NCBI GenBank assembly: GCA_038230515.1 | Contig: JBBRND010000010.1 | Location: forward strand, 1 to 64,000 | Direction of reading: 5' to 3' | Source: JAPLDB01 sp038230515 | GTDB taxonomy: Bacteria > Bacteroidota > Bacteroidia > AKYH767-A > 2013-40CM-41-45 | Length of the DNA stretch: 64,000 nucleotides | Shown: positions 53,888 to 62,095 of the stretch, piece by piece | How positions within the stretch are numbered: position 1 is the stretch's first letter | How the letters are laid out: every line of letters begins with the position of its first letter | Program-made: the position numbers and the translations under genes | The notes under the pieces: generated by a model | The model's database searches: none | What the model saw: only the letters and a program-made list of their open reading frames with translations | What the model was told of the DNA's origin: nothing

Positions 53888-54889
53888 TCACTTCTGTTTT
53901 AATTGATAGACCCTTACGTAATCAATTTCGTATTTGTAAGGAAACTGGGTGAGCGAATCGAAGTTGGTACAGAAATTATAGGAAGGGGCATTAATGTCTA
54001 TCAGCATGTTCATGGCGCACAGGTTACCTGGCGGCTCATTAAACTGTTGCCAGGGATAGTCGCAATATAACGAATCGTCAAGATAAAACTTTATGAAATC
54101 AGGCGTCCACCATGCGGCTGCTTTGTGCCATTCGTTGGCGGCTTGTACAAATCCGGGATTCCTCATTATGTGGCTTGGAGGTGAAGTATTTTGTTTGCCT
54201 GAAAAATGAACATTGCTTGTGTAATCATTATATTTATTTTTTGCTTTATAGTATGACCCGATTTCGAAAACATCAATTTCGCTATAGTACGCTTTTAATG
54301 ATGTGTCCACTCCGAACAACCAAAAGTTAGGACCAAAGCCATGCGTGGATGGTGAGGCGGGAGGTATTCTGAATTTGATTTCATAATACCCGAAGCGGAA
54401 TTTCTTTTTAGAGTAAAGCATTCCGGCAGTGTATTTAAACGGAATTGTATCGCGAATAAGGCACTTGCATATACCGTCATGACCATCGGCAGGTACACAA
54501 GGCGATTCGCACCTGTTTCCTTTTAAGCTTCGCCTGGTAGCAGTGTCGCAGGGAAGCCAGTTAGAAACCTGCCCCATGTATTTGGTTTTATTCACCAGAA
54601 GTTTGCAGGTACCGTTGCTTACTCTTATTGTTGTGGAGTCGGTGTCCACTTTAACAAGGTATGCTTTATCCCACAATGAATCGCATGGAGGAGTATAACT
54701 GGTTACATTACCCTGCTGGCTGTAGCCCGGATTTCGCATCCATTTACTTACATCCACAATAGTATGGAAAGTGGAGTCGAACTCATCCTGAAAAACCAAT
54801 TGATAGTTTTTATCCTGCGGAGGAAGCTGCGCAAAGGAAGCAGAGGAGAAAGTAAAGAAGAAAACAAGCGGAAGAAGATACTTACACAT
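53888..54889 (-). CDS. Secreted glycoside hydrolase family 16 protein
   Basis: I use the ATG at 54889 (MCKYLLPLVFFFTFSSASFAQ, a signal peptide); a GTG at 54895 is two codons upstream. The product has 333 residues. It shows the GH16 signature E-I-D-V-F-E in YSEIDVFEIG (E204, D206, E209 by this start), with nucleophile and acid/base one turn apart, and FRFGYYEIKFRIPP, WLFGVD, HKAAAWWTPDFIKFYLDDSL and the C-terminal YEIDYVRVYQL. The family splits beta-1,3/1,4-glucans or galactans (laminarin, agar, carrageenan). Two Cys-rich insertions (about 110-145) are unusual. No T9SS tail is present, so it is probably periplasmic or Sec-exported. Confidence 0.9.
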   Translation of the reverse strand: MCKYLLPLVFFFTFSSASFAQLPPQDKNYQLVFQDEFDSTFHTIVDVSKWMRNPGYSQQGNVTSYTPPCDSLWDKAYLVKVDTDSTTIRVSNGTCKLLVNKTKYMGQVSNWLPCDTATRRSLKGNRCESPCVPADGHDGICKCLIRDTIPFKYTAGMLYSKKKFRFGYYEIKFRIPPASPSTHGFGPNFWLFGVDTSLKAYYSEIDVFEIGSYYKAKNKYNDYTSNVHFSGKQNTSPPSHIMRNPGFVQAANEWHKAAAWWTPDFIKFYLDDSLYCDYPWQQFNEPPGNLCAMNMLIDINAPSYNFCTNFDSLTQFPYKYEIDYVRVYQLKQK

Positions 54890-55098
54890 GTGCACGTGGT
54901 TTATTTATGGTTTGGTAAAATCTTTATGGGCAAATTTCACGCCACTACCCATGTTGTAGTGTTGGCAGGTTTTCGCACGAAGGTTTCTGTGTGCAGAGAG
55001 ACCTGTTATTTCACACTTCCAAATATTCTCTACTTTTACAAACAAAAGTAATGGGTAGGCGAAACAGTAAACATTATTGCTCGTGAGGATTAAAGGCG

Positions 55099-55989
55099 AT
55101 GAAATCTAACAAAACATTTCTAACATTCGTATTCCTGCAAATTATTTCTGTGCAATTCTGCTTCAGTCAATTCATCATCGCAGGTCAGGTTAGTACCGCA
55201 GATTACTATTATGATTTTAATCCCGACATTGAACTTTACGCTTACCTGCAACACTACCCTGGCGATACAAATGCCGTTGCTTATCTGGATTTAGATTTGG
55301 ACGGCAGAACAGATTTCACTTTATATGCCTCCGGAGGGATTGGGACGAGTCATTCAATATTTACAACAGTAATTTATCCAAATGACAGTAATCAAGTAGC
55401 TTATTCAAGATTTGAAGACGCTTACAATCCTTGCTGTGGTACATCTACAAGAATTAATGTTGCCAGAATATACAATCAAGGTGATACGATTAGCTCAGGT
55501 GTTTCTTTTACTGATAACGTAGAGCGCGCATTAAACTATGATTATAGTTTATTTGGCTTTGGAAGTTTTGCAATTCATGATTGGACACAAGCCGGAGAAA
55601 AATATTTAGGATTCCGGCTTATCAATTCTATTGATACTTCTTATGGATGGATGAGAATTTATGCTCCCGCTTCCGCTCATTCTTTTACAAGAGATTATGC
55701 TATTAATAATAATAGGGGAGTAAGGGTTGAAGAGATTAACAGGCAATCCAGATATTTAATATATCCGAACCCCGCCACCACCAAACTCCAAATAAAAACT
55801 TCTGCGAACTGCAAAAACCTCAAAACAGAAATCTACAGCACTCTCGGAGAAAAACTTTTTCAAAAAGAATTTAAGGTCGCATCTTCTTCTTTTCAAATAG
55901 ATGTTTCAAACTTCAATGAAGGAATTTACTTCCTTCATCTCACTACAGAAGTAGAATCCTTCACTCAGAAAATAATCATACAAAAATGA
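55099..55989 (+). CDS. Small T9SS-secreted protein of unknown function
   Basis: A 296-residue protein with a signal peptide (MKSNKTFLTFVFLQIISVQFCFSQ). A beta-rich domain of about 190 residues includes YYYDFNPDIELYAYLQ, YLDLDLDGRTDFTLYASGG and KYLGFRLINSIDTSYGWMRIYAP, a pattern common in exported Bacteroidota proteins. A T9SS sorting domain follows (IYPNPATTKLQIKTS...FNEGIYFLHLTTE). A TACTTTTA box lies about 65 bp upstream (55031-55038). The function is unknown. Confidence 0.82.
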   Translation: MKSNKTFLTFVFLQIISVQFCFSQFIIAGQVSTADYYYDFNPDIELYAYLQHYPGDTNAVAYLDLDLDGRTDFTLYASGGIGTSHSIFTTVIYPNDSNQVAYSRFEDAYNPCCGTSTRINVARIYNQGDTISSGVSFTDNVERALNYDYSLFGFGSFAIHDWTQAGEKYLGFRLINSIDTSYGWMRIYAPASAHSFTRDYAINNNRGVRVEEINRQSRYLIYPNPATTKLQIKTSANCKNLKTEIYSTLGEKLFQKEFKVASSSFQIDVSNFNEGIYFLHLTTEVESFTQKIIIQK

Positions 55990-56000
55990 GAAAGTATTTA

Positions 56001-56008
56001 TACTTTTG
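56001..56008 (+). promoter_or_regulatory. -7 promoter box upstream of the 56083 lipoprotein gene
   Basis: TACTTTTG is an exact TAnnTTTG match 75 bp before the ATG. No clear -33 TTTG was seen at the expected distance. Confidence 0.33.
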
Positions 56009-56082
56009 TGTAGGGAGATTTTAGCGGATAAGAAATTAGATTGGCCTGGCACTAACAAAATAAAGAAACCCAATCCATCACT

Positions 56083-57276
56083 ATGAAAACTATAATTTAT
56101 TTGACACTCTTTTTAGTGATCACTTTTTGCGGTTGCAAAAAAGACAACGTAGAACAATCGCATCTCTATACAAAAGACAAATTAATCGGTACCAGTCAAA
56201 AGGGACCGTTTGTTAATGGAGCATCTCTTACCATGTTTGAACTGGATGCAAACTTTGGACAAACAGGAAAATCTTTTAACACTCAAATTCTGGACAATTC
56301 AGGAGCATTTGAAATCTCAAACATAAGTTTGGTTTCAAATTATGCGAAATTAAAAGCTGATGGTTTTTATTTTAATGAAGTATCAAATGCTAATTCGCAA
56401 GCTCCAATAACTTTGTATGCCTTATCCGATCTTTCAAATAAGAGTACAGTTAATATTAATATACTAACCAGCTTAGAAGTTTCAAGGATCGAATATTTGA
56501 TAGGCAACGGTCTTAATTTCACTGATGCTAAAAAACAAGCTCAGAGAGAAATTCTAACTATTTTTTCAATAAAAAAATCAGATATTGTAGAGTCAGAATT
56601 GCTGAACATTTCTCAAAATGGAGATGATAATGCAATATTGCTGGCTGTTGCTATTATAATGCAAGGGTACAGAACAGAGTCCGAATTATCTCAGCTACTG
56701 GGGGATATTAATACTGATATCAGGACTGATGGAGTTCTAAACAGCCAATCGTTGGGTACCTCATTAATAAATGATGTGCGACTGATGAACCTTGCAGATA
56801 TCAGAACTCATATTGAAAATAAGTATCAAGTATTAGGTGTTAGTGCAACAATACCTGATTTTGAAAAATACATTCATCTCTTTCTCGATTCAACTAATTA
56901 TACGTTCAATAATTTTATACAGTATCCATATATTATAAATGCAGAAGAAAATTTACTAAAAGATTCATCCTTTTTTGTAACGAACGGTATTCAATATTCG
57001 GTAGGTGCTTTTCTCCCATTTGGCACTTCCTTGAAGGTAGTATCTAAACCAACCCCTGGATACGGCTGGAGCAATGGTAACATTGGATATTATTTGGGAC
57101 TCAATGTTGGATGGACTTACAATAACTATTATCCCGATAGTTTAGTATTTACTGCCAACGGCATTAACCAGACGATTTATGTGCCTGTTATGCTGATGGC
57201 TCCGACAAGTTCGGATTTTGTTATTTATGAAAACAATGCAGTCATTCCAACTCGTATAAGAACATTTGTTTACTGA
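56083..57276 (+). CDS. Putative lipoprotein of 397 residues, unknown function
   Basis: The N-terminus MKTIIYLTLFLVITFCGCKKD contains a lipobox (TFCGC, mature Cys at residue 18), so it is probably an outer-membrane lipoprotein. The first mature domain (about 35-130; IGTSQKGPFVNGASLTMFELDANFGQTGKSF...SGAFEISNISL) resembles a carboxypeptidase-regulatory-like/Ig fold. A mainly helical segment (about 130-250) with NINILTSLEVSRIEYLI follows, then a beta-rich C-terminus. The KGPFxxGAxV...T...G.F opening is common in bacterial lipoproteins of unknown role. No neighbour suggests a function. Confidence 0.75.
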   Translation: MKTIIYLTLFLVITFCGCKKDNVEQSHLYTKDKLIGTSQKGPFVNGASLTMFELDANFGQTGKSFNTQILDNSGAFEISNISLVSNYAKLKADGFYFNEVSNANSQAPITLYALSDLSNKSTVNINILTSLEVSRIEYLIGNGLNFTDAKKQAQREILTIFSIKKSDIVESELLNISQNGDDNAILLAVAIIMQGYRTESELSQLLGDINTDIRTDGVLNSQSLGTSLINDVRLMNLADIRTHIENKYQVLGVSATIPDFEKYIHLFLDSTNYTFNNFIQYPYIINAEENLLKDSSFFVTNGIQYSVGAFLPFGTSLKVVSKPTPGYGWSNGNIGYYLGLNVGWTYNNYYPDSLVFTANGINQTIYVPVMLMAPTSSDFVIYENNAVIPTRIRTFVY

Positions 57277-57374
57277 TCATAGAGCGAATAACAACAACAA
57301 ATTTTTAAAAGAGCTTTGAGTTGTAAGTGACCTGTTCTAATTTCTGAGAATATTTTAAATCACAAATCAATCCC

Positions 57375-58328
57375 TCACATCACCTCCACCACAAAGTTCC
57401 CTTTGTTAATAGGGCTGGCATTGTAAACGGTGAGGTAATGGTCGGCAAGAGAGCCGAGGGCAGTAACCAGCACCGTTTGCTGCGTGCCCGGGGCAAGCGT
57501 AACAAAGGTAGCCCCCGGCATGGCGCGCTTGGCTGCAGCAAAATAAAATTTCAGTTCGGTTACTCCCGGGTTTTCCAGTTTCAACTGTACGGTAGCATCA
57601 AACGTGCGTTTCACAATGGTGCGTGCCGTATTAAATGCCACCTGCCCTGTAAAGAGCACCTGCTGCCCTTTGCGCAGTGCTTCGAGGTCGAAAAATTTTT
57701 CAATTGCGGTAGTATCCTGTGCATACTTTTCAATGAAAGCACCCAGGTCGCTGTATTGAGCAATGGTCATTGCCAGCCGCGCAGCTTCTGTGTTATCGCT
57801 TAAATCTATGGTAATATTTTTGCTCGCCTTCTGGCTGGTGTTTGCATCGTTAATGTTGGTATAAAACGCATCCACATCTGCCTTCACCGCTGCCAGCGCC
57901 ACTTCTGCACCGATGGCAATGCTGAGTGCTTTTACGGCACTGATGCGCAGCGTTTGCGAGCTGGTTTGAAATGGTTTCCGCCCGTTCGGAAAAATTGCCT
58001 TATAGCGCGGAGTATTATCGGCATGAACTACCTGCACGCTGGAATCCCAGAACCCGACCTTGTCAGCAGCAAGATCGTTGATGAGATTCATGAGAGCGAG
58101 CGTGAGTCCCTGTTGCAAACCCACCTGCGCAAACCAGGCATTGTAGGCATCTACCAGCGCCTTATTGATGGGCGTATAAATAATAAGTTTTGCAGCAGCG
58201 AGCGGATCGGTGGCGGCATTTGCCGTTAGTGCATTGAAATGGTATGCGCTCACGCGGAGAGCAAGCCGGAAGCTCTTCATCTTTGAGGAATTGATAGGGT
58301 TGTCGAGATAAATCCAGATTCTTTTCAT
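57375..58328 (-). CDS. Unknown 317-residue protein with array D in its upstream region
   Basis: A 317-residue protein without signal peptide or membrane helix. It starts MKRIWIYLDNPINSSKMKSFRLALRVSAYHFNAL and is Ala-rich and helical to about residue 150 (DPLAAAKLIIYTPINKALVDAYNAWF), with a beta-rich C-terminal half (VLFTGQVAFNTARTIVKRTFDATVQLKLENPG, GTFVTLAPGTQQ-type strands). I do not recognise the family with certainty; similar proteins are annotated as hypothetical in Bacteroidota. Base composition is visibly richer in G and C than its neighbours. The 42-bp repeat array D ends about 67 bp upstream of its ATG, so the array could lie in its leader. Confidence 0.7.
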   Translation of the reverse strand: MKRIWIYLDNPINSSKMKSFRLALRVSAYHFNALTANAATDPLAAAKLIIYTPINKALVDAYNAWFAQVGLQQGLTLALMNLINDLAADKVGFWDSSVQVVHADNTPRYKAIFPNGRKPFQTSSQTLRISAVKALSIAIGAEVALAAVKADVDAFYTNINDANTSQKASKNITIDLSDNTEAARLAMTIAQYSDLGAFIEKYAQDTTAIEKFFDLEALRKGQQVLFTGQVAFNTARTIVKRTFDATVQLKLENPGVTELKFYFAAAKRAMPGATFVTLAPGTQQTVLVTALGSLADHYLTVYNASPINKGNFVVEVM

Positions 58329-58394
58329 GATGATGGTTGGTTTAAGCGGTTATTATTTTTATTGAGGATTGTTTTTGATAAAATTATGCTGTTT

Positions 58395-58680
58395 GATGTG
58401 GCTTCCTTTTCCAAGCCATATCATTTCAATCCATTTGATATGGCTTGCTTTTCCAAGCCGTATCATTTCAATCCATTTGATGCGGCTTGCTTTTCCAAGC
58501 CGCATCATTTCAATCCATTTGATGTGGCTTGCTTTTCCAAGTCGTATCGTTTCAATCCATTTGATGTGGTTTCCTTTTCCAAGCCGCATCATTTCAATCC
58601 ATTTGATGTGTCTTCCTTTTCCAAGCCGCATCATTTCAATCCATTTAATGTGTCTTCCTTTTCCAAGTTGCATTAAATCA
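58395..58680. repeat. Array D: 42-bp (2 x 21) tandem repeat, each unit an imperfect hairpin
   Basis: Seven units start at 58395, 58437, 58479, 58521, 58563, 58605 and 58647 (the last degenerate). Each has a left arm like GATGCGGCTTG, a 6-nt CTTTTC-like loop, a right arm like CAAGCCGCATC, and an invariant spacer TTTCAATCCATTT. Unit 3 pairs perfectly over 11 bp. In the other units arm changes are mostly paired or become G-T wobbles. Several frames are open on both strands because 42 is a multiple of 3; the minus frame (58359-58673, ATG at 58673) reads MRLGKGRHIKWIEM-type 14-residue repeats. It lies between the LytTR gene end and the start of the 57375-58328 gene. Confidence 0.9.
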
Positions 58681-58779
58681 ATTTTCCGGTGTGGTTTTCA
58701 TTTTTCGAAATAAATCAGTACGAATTTTCTATTTAATTGCTGCAATAAAATTTTATGCAAATATCTTTTCGCACAAAAT

Positions 58780-58842
58780 ATCCTGAAAGAACAAATGCAC
58801 ATCCGGTCGCTGAAAATGTATATCCGGTCGGTCTGTCTCTGA
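58780..58842. repeat. Array E: three short units with 21-bp period
   Basis: ATCCTGAAAG... (58780), ATCCGGTCGC... (58801) and ATCCGGTCGG... (58822) are spaced exactly 21 bp apart. Units 2 and 3 share an ATCCGGTCG core. The tract ends 5 bp before the LytTR stop at 58847 and is out of phase with array D. Confidence 0.5.
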
Positions 58843-58846
58843 AAAA

Positions 58847-59398
58847 TCAGTTCTCAGCCCCCACCGGTTTTTTGAACAGGTATAAATTCTTCTTTAATGC
58901 CTGCTTCCTGCTTCGCGATACGGGCACAAACGTATTATCACTTAACTGCACCCTGCCGCCTACATGCTTCTCAATTTTTTTTATGTATGCCATATTTACC
59001 AGGTGCGAATTGTGCGAACGCGAAAAAACTGTGCCGCATAATAACCGTTCATAATAATTTATCGGCTTGCTCATTACCACGCTGCTTTTATCTGCGAAAA
59101 AGAAGGTGGAATAATTACGCTCCGCTTCTATGCGCATAATATTTTTTGTAGCCACAGTGCGCTTTCCGCTCATGTCGGATAGCTCAATAAATTCAGGGCA
59201 CTCTGTTTTTAATTTTGATTTAGTACCGGGCAATTCGTCAAGGTAAATAATCATGTTGCCGCCTTCTGATAATTTTTGAATTGCTTCAGCAAGCTGTGAG
59301 CATGAAACTATTTTGAAATGAGGGAATTTTTGCAGCAGCAGTTTCTTAACCTGCTTAAACTGCCTGTAGCCGTCAGTAGTAATAATGATTGAATACAT
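58847..59398 (-). CDS. Orphan LytTR DNA-binding protein with a degenerate receiver-like N-terminus
   Basis: I use the ATG at 59398 (MYSIIITTDGYRQFKQVKKLLLQKF); the frame reaches an upstream ATG at 59437. The product has 183 residues. The N-terminal 75 residues have the size and beta/alpha pattern of a truncated receiver (IIITTDG, MIIYLDELPG) but lack the double-Asp and Lys signature. The C-terminal LytTR domain (about 85-180; MRIEAERNYSTFFFADKSSVV, FSRSHNSHLVNMAYIKKIEK, VPVSRSRKQALKKNL) is well preserved. No kinase is nearby. It lies 62 bp after the acyltransferase gene on the same strand, so it may belong to the O-acylation operon or regulate it. Confidence 0.85.
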   Translation of the reverse strand: MYSIIITTDGYRQFKQVKKLLLQKFPHFKIVSCSQLAEAIQKLSEGGNMIIYLDELPGTKSKLKTECPEFIELSDMSGKRTVATKNIMRIEAERNYSTFFFADKSSVVMSKPINYYERLLCGTVFSRSHNSHLVNMAYIKKIEKHVGGRVQLSDNTFVPVSRSRKQALKKNLYLFKKPVGAEN

Positions 59399-59460
59399 GT
59401 TAAATAAAGTTTTGGTTTGAAAACTAAAAATAACCAAAACCTGAAAAGCATGTTACTTTC

Positions 59461-60501
59461 TCAACCGGAAAATCTTGCCTTCAATTTTAGAAATGGTTTT
59501 TCAATAATATAATGTGAAAAGAGTGCTGTGCATAAAAGCAAAATAAGGTTTAAAGGAAACGTGTTAAACCAGTAATCAGTTTTATAAATAAAGAATTGTT
59601 GCCACAAATATAAACTGTAAGACCAAAGACCAAGATGGTGCATAATTTTCAGGTTAAGAAAATTAAACCAAATTCCTCGAGGACCGAAAACGGAATACAT
59701 CATTACAACTGCAATGAGAATATTGGCTATTGTACGATGTGATGTTCCCACGGCATCCGTTAAAAAACCAAGATGCATAATAAAATCAGATATGTAAGGA
59801 CAGAATAGCAAGATCATTGAAATGAAAAAAACTTTATTCCAATTAGGGGTTAGCCATTTAATTATTGAATCGCAATAAAGAGCGCACAGACATCCGGTGG
59901 CAATGGCATCCAGCCGATAAAAAATAGTTAATGTATTCATCAACGGGCACAAATCAGTATGCTTCTGAAAATACCAACGGATAAAAGGAATAAGGAATAT
60001 AATAATCAAAACAATGGTGCTTCTGATTTTCTTTCCTGCCCTGAAAACAAATGGCCAAAAAAGATAAAAATGTTCTTCTACACTTAGCGACCAAAAGTGT
60101 GCAGTGTACCAATCCAGATTCCAATTAAAATATTTCGTGTACGTAATAGAAGTCAGCCAGGAAGCCGGGCTAATCAGCATAATGCGATATCTGCTTAGAA
60201 TAAAACAAACGAATAGAATAAAATAATAAGCAGGAAAAATTCTGAGTGTGCGCCTGATATAAAATTTCTTCAGAGATATTTTTCCATCAGTTTTTTCTTC
60301 CCTTATTAATAAAGTGGTTATTATAAACCCTGAGATTACAAAAAAAACGTTTACTCCAAACTGTCCGTCTGTTAACATCGGAAAATATCTTGGCAGTGTA
60401 GAAAGTAAAGAATAATGAAAAACGAGATGCGAAAAAATAACAATCAGGATACTTACAGCCCTCAATCCATTCAAGCTCGGGTATTGTTCTTTAATCAGCA
60501 T
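59461..60501 (-). CDS. Acyltransferase-3 family membrane O-acyltransferase (OafA-like)
   Basis: I use the ATG at 60501 (MLIKEQYPSLNGLRAVSILIVIFSHLVFHYS); the frame extends to an ATG at 60519. The product has 346 residues. About ten membrane helices carry the family motif R14/H25 (LNGLRAVSILIVIFSHL), FGVNVFFVISGFIITTLL and FYIRRTLRIFPAYYF, and FWSLSVEEHFYLFWPF. Such proteins transfer acetyl or other acyl groups from the cytoplasm to sugars of surface polysaccharides. It lies directly after the membrane protein gene at 60509 (7-bp gap), in the same operon as the AlgJ-like and MBOAT genes. Confidence 0.93.
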   Translation of the reverse strand: MLIKEQYPSLNGLRAVSILIVIFSHLVFHYSLLSTLPRYFPMLTDGQFGVNVFFVISGFIITTLLIREEKTDGKISLKKFYIRRTLRIFPAYYFILFVCFILSRYRIMLISPASWLTSITYTKYFNWNLDWYTAHFWSLSVEEHFYLFWPFVFRAGKKIRSTIVLIIIFLIPFIRWYFQKHTDLCPLMNTLTIFYRLDAIATGCLCALYCDSIIKWLTPNWNKVFFISMILLFCPYISDFIMHLGFLTDAVGTSHRTIANILIAVVMMYSVFGPRGIWFNFLNLKIMHHLGLWSYSLYLWQQFFIYKTDYWFNTFPLNLILLLCTALFSHYIIEKPFLKLKARFSG

Positions 60502-60508
60502 TGTAAGT

Positions 60509-62095
60509 TTATCGCACAATCAGCACCGATGAGCGATCCATGTTATTATAGTAGAGCCAGTCATTAAGAGCTTCCTCATTATGCTTTTTCCAGAAATCGT
60601 CAAAGCCGGGTGCAGAAGTAGATGAATAGCCATTGATGCAAGGCAGGTGCACAAGCTGACTTGCCATCATAGCATCTAATTGAATTTCTACTTCCTCAGT
60701 ACCGTCCGATAAATAAGCAAATGCAACCTTGTCCCGCAGATCGGCACTATTTATTTTAGCAACAATGGGCTCAATCCTGTTTTGCGCAGCTGCTTTTATC
60801 ATTGCAGGATATTCATTTGTGTGCGGAAGATTATCAGCCAACACTGCAATCAGAAGCAGCGTAAACCAAAGAGTCCGCCTTTTTTTAACAAGCGCATTTA
60901 TCAACAGGCAAAGTAAAATGGAGAATAAAACCACATAAATATTCATGATGCGCGGTACGCAACCGATGGAAGAAAACCCCGGTATTTTAAATATCCATTT
61001 AAAGAAGGTATGAGTTCCAAAGCGCGTAGTAATAATTATGCACAACAGCAATGCAACCGAAACGGAAAAAAGTATTTTATTCTCCCGTATAAAATTCTTT
61101 CGAAAAAAGAAAATGAACGTTGCTGCCAAAGCAAGCCAGGGAATGGCACCAACAAATATCTGCTGATCCCACCACGGAAAATTATCGCGTATGCCATGCA
61201 ACGACAAAAAGCGCCACAGAAAAGAAACGTGAGATGCAAAAAAATAAGAAGACGGAAGGGGCAGCGATGAAAAAGCATCTTCAAAAGATTTACGACCTGT
61301 AATGGCGTACATGCGCAGGTAGTGAATAACCAGGGGCATAATAAGCAATGCAGCACCCACTACTACAGCAGCTATATGTGCAATAATACGTCTTGAAAAA
61401 AAGTTTTCTTTTTCTGCCTTGCCTAAATGTACAATAAGAAAGATAATAAAAAGAACTGCATAAACCATAGCCAGAAAAAAACCAAGATACATGGCGCTAT
61501 AAAACTGGTAAACAACACCCAGTATGCTCAATAAAAAATACTTTAGCTGAAATCGGTCGAAATACCTGATGGTCCAGTAAATCACCAACGGAGTAATAAA
61601 CCTCGGAAACATTTGCGCATGATTAAACTGGCTGAAAAGAAAAATAGAAAATGCAAATACATAAGCGCCTGCACATGCCAGTATAAAATGCCCTGTTAAT
61701 TTTGTCAGCACATAATAGGCAGCTGCAAAATTTAAAATGGTAATGACGATACACCATAGCTGAAAAGATGTTTCCCTGTCATAACACAAAAAGCGGAACA
61801 GCGAATAAACCGGCAGCGTGCCAAGCAGATTATCAGACAGCGCAATTACATTCTGAAACGGAAACATGAACGGTGCATTCCAAAATGAGTGAAGCTGTCC
61901 GGTGATGCATTGATAACCGTGTTCCAGTATATACATATTGAACCGGGCATCGCCATAATCGCCAGGTATGCGCGATAAATCAAAACGGCAAATGCCAAGT
62001 ATAGTAAAGCGCAGCCCGATAAAGCAAACGCAACCTGCAACTAATAATTCAATAACAAGTTGTATAAAGCTTTTTCTTGAATGCAGGTCATTCAT
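60509..62095 (-). CDS. Polytopic membrane protein, putative GT-C-like glycosyltransferase
   Basis: A 528-residue protein with about twelve helices. The first-loop region (SRIPGDYGDARFNMYILEHGYQCITGQLHSFWNAPFMFP) with DYGDARFN resembles the acidic catalytic loop of GT-C-like membrane proteins and the motif region of the 51465 protein (DTGDGIKAYYV). A soluble C-terminal tail (about 430-528) ends LNDWLYYNNMDRSSVLIVR. It has no beta-sandwich extension, unlike the GT-C-like proteins at 39-54 kb. It overlaps the AlgJ-like gene by 8 nt and is followed 7 bp later by the acyltransferase. It probably takes part in polymerising or modifying the same glycan. Confidence 0.75.
   Translation of the reverse strand: MNDLHSRKSFIQLVIELLVAGCVCFIGLRFTILGICRFDLSRIPGDYGDARFNMYILEHGYQCITGQLHSFWNAPFMFPFQNVIALSDNLLGTLPVYSLFRFLCYDRETSFQLWCIVITILNFAAAYYVLTKLTGHFILACAGAYVFAFSIFLFSQFNHAQMFPRFITPLVIYWTIRYFDRFQLKYFLLSILGVVYQFYSAMYLGFFLAMVYAVLFIIFLIVHLGKAEKENFFSRRIIAHIAAVVVGAALLIMPLVIHYLRMYAITGRKSFEDAFSSLPLPSSYFFASHVSFLWRFLSLHGIRDNFPWWDQQIFVGAIPWLALAATFIFFFRKNFIRENKILFSVSVALLLCIIITTRFGTHTFFKWIFKIPGFSSIGCVPRIMNIYVVLFSILLCLLINALVKKRRTLWFTLLLIAVLADNLPHTNEYPAMIKAAAQNRIEPIVAKINSADLRDKVAFAYLSDGTEEVEIQLDAMMASQLVHLPCINGYSSTSAPGFDDFWKKHNEEALNDWLYYNNMDRSSVLIVR

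Noticed and set aside
58395..58680. CRISPR array
   Set aside because: Whole 42-bp units repeat with no unique spacers, units diverge gradually, and no cas genes are near.
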